27,102 nucleotides of DNA. Source: CAYVXE01 sp964455375 (GTDB lineage Bacteria; Zhuqueibacterota; Zhuqueibacteria; Oceanimicrobiales; Oceanimicrobiaceae). Below are positions 1 to 7,700 of the stretch, piece after piece. The DNA is taken from contig CAYVXE010000058.1 of assembly GCA_964455375.1 (NCBI GenBank), positions 1-27,102 of the forward strand, given 5' to 3'. The notes below the pieces were generated by a model that saw only the letters and a program-made list of their open reading frames with translations, was not told where the DNA came from and did not search any database. Positions within the stretch are counted from its first letter, which is position 1; every line of letters starts with the position of its first letter. Made by a program: the position numbers and the translations under genes.

Positions 1-66
1 TCGTTCAGTCGAATTGATTCTGCCACTAATCATTTTCTTGGGGCTGCCCCAAAAGTCAAAAAAGAT

Positions 67-104
67 TGTCATTTCGAATCAAGCGGCAGCCTGAGGAGAA
101 ATCT
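67..104. repeat. Probable dispersed intergenic repeat
   Basis: The stretch contains a TCATTTCGAA start and a GAGGAGAAATCT end around a GC-rich middle. This resembles a class of short intergenic repeats (TCATTTCGA...GAGAAATCT) that I recognise from many bacterial genomes, especially FCB-group ones. Only one copy lies in this window, so its repeat status rests on recognition. It sits just outside the MITE-like element at 132-401. Confidence 0.4.
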
Positions 105-131
105 GAGCCTGAGACGGTTAATAACATAAGT

Positions 132-401
132 CATGAGTGTCCGGTTAAAGAATATGTCAGATAAAATCGATCAACAGCTTAGAAAGTTCCCTCCTTTCGA
201 AAAGGAGGGACAGGGAGGATTTGAGGCCAGTTGCAGCATTTGCTTTTTCGAATCCCTCCTATCCTCCCTTTGGCCAAAGGGAGGGACTCACTCCAATGCG
301 CAGAGGATAAAAACAACTTCAGGCTTGCACAACCAGAGGTTTGACTACTGTCTTTTAAAAACCTTACGTAAAACTATCTATTGCTTAACCGGACACTCGT
401 G
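132..401. mobile_element. MITE-like element with 9-bp target-site duplication
   Basis: A 270-bp element has 23-bp terminal inverted repeats (132-154 and 379-401) matching at 20 of 23 positions, with a perfect 14-bp core GAGTGTCCGGTTAA at 135-148 and its complement at 385-398. It is bordered on both sides by the same 9-bp direct repeat AACATAAGT (123-131 and 402-410), as expected of a target-site duplication. It has no transposase: the 89-codon open frame inside is an accident of the repeat sequence. A non-autonomous element mobilised in trans by a DDE transposase is the simplest reading. Duplications of 9 bp occur in IS4-related families among others, so the parent family is not settled. Confidence 0.8.
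188..284. repeat. Paired GGAGGG hairpins inside the MITE
   Basis: Two strong palindromes lie in the middle of the MITE-like element. One is a 10-bp perfect stem with a 3-nt loop at 188-210 (TCCCTCCTTT / AAAGGAGGGA). The other is a perfect 22-bp palindrome at 263-284 centred on TTTGGCCAAA. Between them, AGGGAGGATT (212-221) and the approximate complement around 251-260 could also pair. The arrangement resembles dispersed GGAGGGA-type intergenic repeats and may be an older repeat carried inside the element. Confidence 0.6.
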
Positions 402-443
402 AACATAAGTAATTAAATAGTCTGATAAATACTTTACCGGATT

Positions 444-466
444 GCTCCTACGTTCTCCGTGGGAGC
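444..466. repeat. REP-like hairpin downstream of hemW
   Basis: A 9-bp stem (444-452 with 458-466, one G-U pair) closes on a 5-nt loop: GCTCCTACG / CGTGGGAGC. It lies about 20 bp beyond the hemW stop codon but has no T-tract in the hemW reading direction, so it is not a classical terminator. The GCTCC...GGGAGC arms resemble a REP-type hairpin found between genes in many bacteria. It could still stabilise the 3' end of the lepA-lepB-hemW transcript. Confidence 0.4.
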
Positions 467-486
467 GCGTGCTGAACGTAATTTGG

Positions 487-1683
487 CTAAACAAATTCTG
501 TGAGGATGGCGTCACAAACCACAATACCGTCGTTTGTAAGTTTTAAGAATCCTCGGTCAATCATCAAATATTTGCTGCTTAAAGAAGATCTGCCGTGTGT
601 TAATTCGTTGATCAGGGACTGATTTTCGATGCTTGAATCAAAGAATTTTTTCAATGTTTTTGCGTATCTTTTTAGCAGCGAGACACCAAATTGTTTTTGA
701 AAAGATTCGAGATAAACGCCTTTTTTTTGCCTCAATCCCAGATAGATATTCTCAAAAAACAGTGTTTCCTGCTCAAGTGTTTCGTCTCCCTCAACGGGCA
801 GTTGCTTGTTTTTTAACATCTGAATGTATTTCGAATAGTTTCGAATGTTCCAGAATCGTTTGTTCTGCAAGAACGAATGTGCCGAAGCGCCGACTCCAAG
901 ATAGGGGCTGCCATCCCAATATTTTTGATTATGGCGGGATTCAAAGCCGGTTTTGGCATAGTTGGAAATTTCGTATTGAAAATATCCGGCATCTTGCAAA
1001 AAGTCGATGGTCAGGAGATGCATGTTACGTTGTGTCTCCTCCGGTGGGTTTTTGAAGTCACCCCGCTGCAGGCGAGTAGTAAGGGGAGTACCGTTTTCAA
1101 AAGTTAGATTGTACGCTGAAATATGGTTGGGTTGTAACTGAACTGCACATGTCAAATTTTCCTGCCAGGCGTCGATGCTTTGTCCCGGCAACGCATAAAT
1201 AAGGTCAACGCTGATGTTGTCGAAGCCGGCTTTTCTGGCTAAATGAAAACTTTCAATGCCTGCCTTTTTCGAATGATTTCTCTCTAAAAAAGTCAACTCA
1301 CTTTCATGGAAAGACTGCAGACCTAAGCTCAGCCGATTAATTCCAACCTGACTAAAAGCCTGGAGTTTGGCGAGAGTTACAGTTCCCGGATTGGTCTCTA
1401 CGGTAATTTCCGGTGATTTTGCAAACTTGAAAAGAGTGTTCACATGTTCGATGAGCGACCCTAATTGTTTGGCGCTCAGCAGAGAGGGCGTCCCGCCGCC
1501 AAAAAATATCGTTTCAAAGGTCAATGACGATACAGAGGGATCAAGGCTATACAGGCGGAGTTCATTTTTCATCGCCTCAACATAGGCTGGAATTGCTGTC
1601 CCACGATCGGCTACCGTATAGAAATCACAATATCCGCAACGTTTTGTGCAAAAGGGAATGTGGAGATAAAGCGCGGCGTTCAT
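487..1683 (-). CDS. hemW: Heme chaperone HemW (radical SAM, CPO III-like)
   Basis: This 398-residue protein belongs to the oxygen-independent coproporphyrinogen oxidase-like radical SAM family. It has the [4Fe-4S] motif CxxxCxxC at C12, C16 and C19, followed by D-F. The fourth cysteine found shortly after this motif in true HemN enzymes is missing, which points to HemW, a heme-binding chaperone that inserts heme into respiratory enzymes, rather than a coproporphyrinogen dehydrogenase. Other family marks are LYLHIPFC at the N-terminus, GGGTPSLL, the ETNPGT strand and HNQKYW. Length matches HemW (about 375-400). It is the last gene of a lepA-lepB-hemW run: its start lies 9 bp after the lepB stop, with no clear Shine-Dalgarno sequence, so translational coupling is likely. 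Confidence 0.93.
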   Translation of the reverse strand: MNAALYLHIPFCTKRCGYCDFYTVADRGTAIPAYVEAMKNELRLYSLDPSVSSLTFETIFFGGGTPSLLSAKQLGSLIEHVNTLFKFAKSPEITVETNPGTVTLAKLQAFSQVGINRLSLGLQSFHESELTFLERNHSKKAGIESFHLARKAGFDNISVDLIYALPGQSIDAWQENLTCAVQLQPNHISAYNLTFENGTPLTTRLQRGDFKNPPEETQRNMHLLTIDFLQDAGYFQYEISNYAKTGFESRHNQKYWDGSPYLGVGASAHSFLQNKRFWNIRNYSKYIQMLKNKQLPVEGDETLEQETLFFENIYLGLRQKKGVYLESFQKQFGVSLLKRYAKTLKKFFDSSIENQSLINELTHGRSSLSSKYLMIDRGFLKLTNDGIVVCDAILTEFV

Positions 1684-1692
1684 GAAATATCA

Positions 1693-2502
1693 TTAACGGA
1701 TCAGTTGCGTGATTCTTGTCCAGCGGATGCTATCGAGCAGGTCCCAGAAATGGTACGCTTTGTCCCAGGAGAAGTAGATGATCAGAGCTTCACCAACAAC
1801 GTTTTTATATGGAAGGAATCCCCATGAACGGCTGTCAGCGCTGTTGTCCCGATTATCTCCCATCATAAAATATTCGCCTTTAGGTACAAGCACGGGACCA
1901 AAGTTATCCAGACGCGGCAAGTCTGCATAATGTCGGATTGTGTAGGTTTTTCCGTATGGTGTAATGATTTTCGTATATGCGATGGTACGACCCTCTTCGG
2001 GGTCATATTTTTTACCCAATTCCTGTTTTTCTCCTTCTGAAATTCCATCAATAAAAACGTCTCCGTTGCGAACCTCTACCGTTTGTCCGCCCACCGCGAT
2101 GCAACGTTTAATATAGTCCAAAGATTCATCTTTGGGATATTTAAAGACAACCACGTCGCCATTATGTGGTTTTTTGAATTCCGGTAACCTGTAAAAAGGA
2201 ATTTTGATATTCAGAAACGGGATACTGTCCGGGGTCCGCACGCCATAGATAAATTTGTTTACAAGCAGGAAATCGCCAACCAACAATGTATCTTTCATGG
2301 AACCCGTCGGGATACGAAACGCCTGAATAACAAATGCCCGCAGCAGCATGGCCGCCAACAAGGCAATGATGATCGCTTCTGTGGTTTCCCGGACAGAGTT
2401 TTTTTTGACTTTCTTTGTGTTGCTCTGGTTTTGAGCTGTGGATTTATCGGTCATTCTGGATTTATTATGCGTTACGACTCCAGCATTACGTTTGGTATTC
2501 AT
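1693..2502 (-). CDS. lepB: Signal peptidase I
   Basis: This membrane-bound serine protease removes signal peptides from exported proteins at the outer face of the inner membrane. I start it at 2502 because a good Shine-Dalgarno AAGGAG (plus strand 2509-2514) lies 6 nt upstream; the open frame extends 7 codons further, but those codons overlap this site. The resulting 269-residue protein has a basic, polar N-terminus, one transmembrane helix (about residues 43-60), the catalytic serine in IPTGSM (S68), the general-base lysine in DYIKRCIAVGG (K132) and the late GDNRDNSADSR box. It lies 49 bp after lepA, the same lepA-lepB order as in E. coli, and is followed closely by hemW. Its substrates would include the large secreted protein and the TesA-like esterase in this window. 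Confidence 0.95.
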   Translation of the reverse strand: MNTKRNAGVVTHNKSRMTDKSTAQNQSNTKKVKKNSVRETTEAIIIALLAAMLLRAFVIQAFRIPTGSMKDTLLVGDFLLVNKFIYGVRTPDSIPFLNIKIPFYRLPEFKKPHNGDVVVFKYPKDESLDYIKRCIAVGGQTVEVRNGDVFIDGISEGEKQELGKKYDPEEGRTIAYTKIITPYGKTYTIRHYADLPRLDNFGPVLVPKGEYFMMGDNRDNSADSRSWGFLPYKNVVGEALIIYFSWDKAYHFWDLLDSIRWTRITQLIR

Positions 2503-2551
2503 GCAAATCTCCTTCATCAACAATTGTTTCTAACTGAACTGAGAATAATAT

Positions 2552-4348
2552 TTATTCCACTTTTAATACGGCGAGAAAAGCTTCTTGTGGCAGTTCTACT
2601 TTTCCAACCTGTTTCATGCGTTTTTTACCTTCTTTTTGTTTCTCCAATAGTTTACGTTTTCGCGAAATATCACCACCGTAACATTTGGCGGTAACATTTT
2701 TCCGCAGTGCTTTAACGGTTGTGCGGGCAATAACTTTGCTGCCAATCGCCGCCTGAATGGCAACTTCAAAAAGTTGTCGTGGGATTAATTCCTTTAATTT
2801 ACTGCATATTTTCCGTCCCCATTCAAATGACTTGTCTTTATGAATAATGTAAGAAAGGGCATCGACAGGTTCGCCATTAATTAAAATATCCAGTTTTACC
2901 AGGTCGGACTTTCTGTAGTCTTTGAACTGATAATCCAATGAAGCATACCCCCGGGACATGGATTTAAGTTTGTCATAAAAGTCAAAAATAATTTCAGACA
3001 ATGGAAAATCGTAATGCAAATTTGCTCGGGTCGGATCCAGGTATTCCGTATTTTTATAAATACCACGACGATCCATCGAAAGTTTCATGATGTTTCCAAT
3101 ATATTCAGCAGGTGTAATGATATCTGCTGAAATATAAGGTTCCTGGATATAATCAAGTTCGGTGACAGAGGGCAAAAGCGCCGGGTTGTCCACGAGGATT
3201 AACTGATTTTTTTTTGTATAGGCTTTATATTCAACATTCGGTACAGTGGTCAAAATATTTAAGTTATACTCCCGTTCAAGACGTTCCTGAATAATTTCCA
3301 TGTGCAGGAGTCCAAGGAAACCGCAGCGAAAACCGAAACCTAAAGCCTGGGAGGTTTCCGGTTCATAAAGCAAAGATGAGTCGTTGAGTTTCAACCGTTC
3401 AAGGGATGAACGGAGTTCTTCATAATCTTCGTTGTCTGTGGGGAATAAACCACTGAACACCATGGGTTTGACGTCCTGATATCCGGGTAACGGCTCGGTT
3501 GCAGGATTGGCTGCTGAAATAATCGTATCGCCAACTTTTGTATCTTCAACCTGCTTCACGCCGGCGATGCAATAGCCTACTTTTCCGGCACCAAGATTTT
3601 TGGTTTTAACCCGTTTAAGTTGCAAAATGCCAATTTCGGATACCTCGAATTTTTTACCGGTTGAAAAGAATTTGATTTCCATGCCGGGTCGAATGTTGCC
3701 TTCGAATACCCGGATGTAAGCGATCGCTCCCCGGTAAGGATCAAACATGGAGTCAAAAATCAGTGCTCGAAGGGGTTCCTGGTCCTTACTGAATTTCGGT
3801 GGCGGGATACGTTTGACGACCGCTTCCAGAATATTATCAATACCGATACCGGATTTTGCGCTGGATGCAATAATGTCGTCTTCTTCAATACCCATGATGT
3901 CTGCTATTTGATGTTTTACCACATCCACCTGTGCGCTTGGCAGATCGACTTTGTTGACCACGGGGATTATGGTCAAATCGTTTTCGATAGCTAAAAATAA
4001 GTTGCTAATGGTTTGCGCTTCGATGCCCTGAGCTGCGTCCACAACCAGGATGGCGCCTTCACACGCTGCGAGGCTTCGGGAAACTTCGTACGTGAAGTCC
4101 ACATGCCCCGGCGTATCGATTAAATTGAGGGTGTAATTTTCACCGTCGGCTGCTTTGTAATGCATGGTGACGGAATGTGCCTTAATGGTAATTCCCCGCT
4201 CTTGTTCAAGTTCCATATTGTCCAGAACCTGGGCATGTTTGACCTTGGAGAGTGTACCGGTGTGTTCCAACATTCGATCGGCGAGTGTTGATTTTCCATG
4301 ATCGATATGTGCAATAATACAAAAGTTACGGATTTTATCTGTTGCCAT
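2552..4348 (-). CDS. lepA: Elongation factor 4 (LepA) translational GTPase
   Basis: A 598-residue translation factor GTPase that acts on the ribosome in elongation or initiation quality control. G motifs are in order: AHIDHGKST (G1) near residue 12, the threonine of ERGITIKA (G2), DTPGH (G3), NKVD (G4) and SAKSG (G5). The EF-G-like domains follow, with FGFRCGFLGLLHMEI and the LepA-specific C-terminal domain ending in RKKLLEKQKEGKKRMK-like basic sequence. Length is standard for the family (about 600). It is the first gene of the lepA-lepB-hemW operon. There is no obvious Shine-Dalgarno sequence before the ATG. The next gene upstream ends at 4716 with its own terminator, so lepA probably has its own promoter. 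Confidence 0.97.
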   Translation of the reverse strand: MATDKIRNFCIIAHIDHGKSTLADRMLEHTGTLSKVKHAQVLDNMELEQERGITIKAHSVTMHYKAADGENYTLNLIDTPGHVDFTYEVSRSLAACEGAILVVDAAQGIEAQTISNLFLAIENDLTIIPVVNKVDLPSAQVDVVKHQIADIMGIEEDDIIASSAKSGIGIDNILEAVVKRIPPPKFSKDQEPLRALIFDSMFDPYRGAIAYIRVFEGNIRPGMEIKFFSTGKKFEVSEIGILQLKRVKTKNLGAGKVGYCIAGVKQVEDTKVGDTIISAANPATEPLPGYQDVKPMVFSGLFPTDNEDYEELRSSLERLKLNDSSLLYEPETSQALGFGFRCGFLGLLHMEIIQERLEREYNLNILTTVPNVEYKAYTKKNQLILVDNPALLPSVTELDYIQEPYISADIITPAEYIGNIMKLSMDRRGIYKNTEYLDPTRANLHYDFPLSEIIFDFYDKLKSMSRGYASLDYQFKDYRKSDLVKLDILINGEPVDALSYIIHKDKSFEWGRKICSKLKELIPRQLFEVAIQAAIGSKVIARTTVKALRKNVTAKCYGGDISRKRKLLEKQKEGKKRMKQVGKVELPQEAFLAVLKVE

Positions 4349-4661
4349 GTTTTGTTGCTAATAAAAAGTAAAAAAGGCTGCCTAAAGAAGCCCGCCATTT
4401 TCATTGAAAGTAAAAGTTTACACGCTGGAATATGTTAAACCGCGTGGTTGCGATCGATTTTTCGGATCGATTTGGACAGCCCCGTCAACACGAGGCTTCT
4501 ATTTTAAATTAATGATAAAGATAGAAATTATTATTGTTTAAGTCAATACTAAAGTCTGCCCGGAATGGTCTCATTTTTTTTGCGGGGATCAAAAATATCC
4601 AGTGAGATTTTTGAAAATGATCAACGGTTCTGAGCGGCCTCTAATTTAGATCATCTAAATA
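4349..4661. other. Intergenic region upstream of lepA
   Basis: About 310 bp without a plausible gene. It holds the candidate promoter at 4518-4546 and several small inverted repeats. One pairs 7 bp around AGCCTCG...CGGGGCT (near 4478-4497, one G-U pair) and would lie in the lepA leader. Another is ATTTAGA/TCTAAAT (4644-4660). None matches a riboswitch that I recognise. Confidence 0.5.
4518..4546 (-). promoter_or_regulatory. Candidate sigma-70 promoter for lepA-lepB-hemW
   Basis: Read on the minus strand there is TTGACT (-35; plus 4541-4546), a 17-bp spacer and TATCTT (-10; plus 4518-4523), in an AT-rich stretch about 170 bp before the lepA start. It sits between the terminator of the upstream secreted-protein gene and lepA, where an operon promoter is expected. 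The match is fair, not perfect. Confidence 0.35.
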
Positions 4662-4689
4662 AAAAAGACTACCACGAAGTAGTCTTTTT
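4662..4689 (-). terminator. Rho-independent terminator of the secreted-protein gene
   Basis: A perfect 11-bp stem (4662-4672 with 4679-4689) and a 6-nt loop lie 26 bp beyond the stop codon at 4716. The arms are AAAAAGACTAC and GTAGTCTTTTT, so a T-run follows the GC part of the stem on either strand and termination could work in both directions. The minus-strand reading fits the gene that ends just before it. Confidence 0.85.
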
Positions 4690-4715
4690 ATTCTATTTTT
4701 ATGATGCAATCCGAT

Positions 4716-7700
4716 TCACTTTAGAAGGGTCATTTTTTTTGAAAATCTTACGGAGGCCCCTTTCAATCCGACAGGTTTTATTGCAAGAATATAAAAATAG
4801 ATACCCGAGGCGGCCAACTGACCGGAATCATTTTTGCCATTCCATTTTACTGAGAACTCCCCGGCTTCATGCAGTTTTTCGTGTTGTAGAGATGAAACCA
4901 ACCGACCCCTCACGTCAAATATTTGCAAACTAATTTGTGCAGTCTCGGCAAGTTTATAACGAATCGTCGTTTGTGGATTAAACGGATTTGGATAATTTTG
5001 CGCTAAATAAAAGCGATCTGGTATTTTCTGATCCGGTTGATTGAGATTTGTCACATTTGAATTGAGATATTGAAAAGAGGCAATTTTTGTGTATGCCGAA
5101 TATGCTTCATGGTTGTCAGACGCCCGCCCCCGCCAGTAATAAATAGCTCCTTGTTGCCAGTTGATATTTTGGTCTATTTCGGACATCGATAACGTGGTAT
5201 CGGTGAGGGTTTGGTGTTCTGCCAGGATATCTACAAATTGCGAATCTGCACTTATTTGCACCATGTAAAATGTTGAGTCTCCCGAATCGAAATCTTTTGA
5301 AGATCTCCATATAAATGTGTCTGCGGATTCACCTTCTATCGGTGATAAAAGAACAGGTATTTGCGGTGCAGAATTAATGTAGACGGTTAGCGGTATTTTT
5401 TCGATGGTTGTTTCAGGGTCACTACTGGTAATTTGCAGATCACTTAAATTTTTCCCGGATAAATTTGAAATGACATTCACATTGAATGACACACTGTCTG
5501 TGGGTACTAAAGTGATTGGAGTGGCAATATGACGCACAAAGAAATGCTGACGGTCTTCTCCGCTAACTGTAATTTCTGAAATCAACAAATCCGATTTTCC
5601 CTGATTAAAAATTGTGAGAGAGCAGGAATCCGGCGTATCTTTATTTAAGATGCCAAAATCGTATTTTGAGGGAGTGACGACAATTTTGGGAACTGCAAGG
5701 GTGCTGTCCGGTTTGGAATTTTCTCGCCCGGGGGTGCCGCCAAAAACAAAACTTGACTGCCAGTTTTCCGGGAGCGAATTGTCGAGTGAGGGTAGTTTCA
5801 ATTCCAGAGAGGGGCCTTTACCATTGGCGTCCACCGGCCATGGTGTCTTCGGACTGTATTCTACCGAATCGATGATCGCTCCATCCGGATTGCGAAGGCA
5901 AATCGTTTCTCCTTTGTTATTCAGATTGCCTGATGTCCATTGAATGCTACCGGGATAAGTCTCAGCGTTTTTTGCCAGCACTAAGAAGCCATTGGCTGGT
6001 ATTTTGGCGGTCTGTTGAAACGTATAATTAATCCCTTTGCAAAACGCAAGTCCAGTCAAATCTATGTCACGGTCACTGCGGTTGAAAAGTTCGAGAAATT
6101 CAAAGTCAGTGTCGCTGCCTTGCTGGGTACTTGGATTGTAATGGATTTCATTGATGACAATGGAAGTGTCTCTCAATGTGGTAGTTATTCCATTTCCCAA
6201 AAGATCCACAAGAATTGTCGGCTGTTTGGAATCATTGCTTTCGATGCTTAATTGCGCCTGATGCAAGCCAGGGGACGTTGGGCTGAAGCAGACCGTAAGA
6301 TGTTTAACGGAATCAGGTTGAATCGTGAACGGTGCGTGGCCATTGGTGATTTGCCATTGATGAATAGTCGCCCCCAATAGTTCAGTCTTTAATATTTCCA
6401 AATCTGCTGTTCCCATATTTTTGATTATGAGGTTCAAGTCTTGTTCGCTGCCGATTTTAACATCGCCAAAGTCGAGTTTTTTTGTATCAATTGCAATTTG
6501 GGGCGCCAACGAGTCCCCGATACCGGTACCGCTGAAGACAACATTGAAAGGATTTTCATCAGGGTCATTGCTGAAAAGACGCAGATGTGCATGTTTCGCA
6601 CCCGGGGAGTCCGGATGAAATCGCACGATGATTCTCCGGGATTCATTTGGAGAGAGCTCAAAAGGTGCTGTTGCGTTTTCTACCTCATATTGATCTGTAT
6701 TCGATCCATGCAAAGTGGTTTGGCTGACTTTTAATGTGGAGGTGCCTGAATTCAATAATTCAAATGTTTGTTCCCGCAGCGAGCCGGTTTCCACATGCCA
6801 AAACTTAACTTCTTCCGGTATGGCAGCAATATCAGGTGCGGAGGCTTCTCCTGTTAATGGAATTAGTAGAGCAGGTGTGTCGGGATCATTGCTTTCAACC
6901 CGTAAAGCAGCTTGTTTAAAGCCCGCAGAATCCGGATTAAAACAGACAGTTATTTCTGTTTTTTCACCCGGTTTCAGTGTGAATGGAGCTTTTTTCTTGG
7001 TGAGAAACCAGACATCCGCATCACGGCCGACGATTTCCGTGGAATCAATCGTTAAATCATTCTCTCCTGCATTTCGAACCGTTAAAAGCAAATCCAATTC
7101 CAGTCCCACTTCTACTTTTCCAAAATCCAAACTTGCCGGTTCGATGACAAGATCTGGGAATTTGGGCGGTTCGATATTTTCAGTGCCGGGCGTTGGCGGA
7201 AGTGCCGTGGATGATTCAGTATTTCTTGGGCCTCCTGCACCGTTTGGCAAGCGTTGTAATGAATGATGATCTTTATCACCGGCGTCATCTTCATTTACTT
7301 GTGGTTGTCCCGAGTTTAACAGGGTGAGTAGGTCAGGATCATCTGCATCATTTGTGTCGTAGACGATGGCATCGACTAAATTTTCCGTGGTCAGAGGAGT
7401 GCCGTTAGGGAAATCTACAGAGTGACCGAAGTAGAGTGCGACGGCGTCGGCGCCGTTTTGGAGCGTACCATTCGGAAACTGGAGATCAACGTTTTCAACG
7501 GCTGCATTTCCCAGAACAAAATATCCATCTGCATTTGTGCTGACACTATCCAGGTCGAATGCATTGTATGATTTGTCTGTACTGCCGTTAAAAAGCACGA
7601 TGACAAAATTGTTGAGAGCGGTATTACCGTTTCCGCCGTCAAAAAGTTCAATAAATTCCATTTTGTCGGAACCCGGAGTGTCGGCATCTAATTCATTGAT

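Noticed and set aside
38..52. TTGGGG/CCCCAA hairpin as a terminator
   Set aside because: The stem is only 6 bp and no T-run follows on either strand; the upstream gene is outside the window.
133..402. 89-codon open frame as a gene
   Set aside because: It coincides almost exactly with the MITE-like element and translates its palindromes; there is no ribosome-binding site or protein-like pattern.
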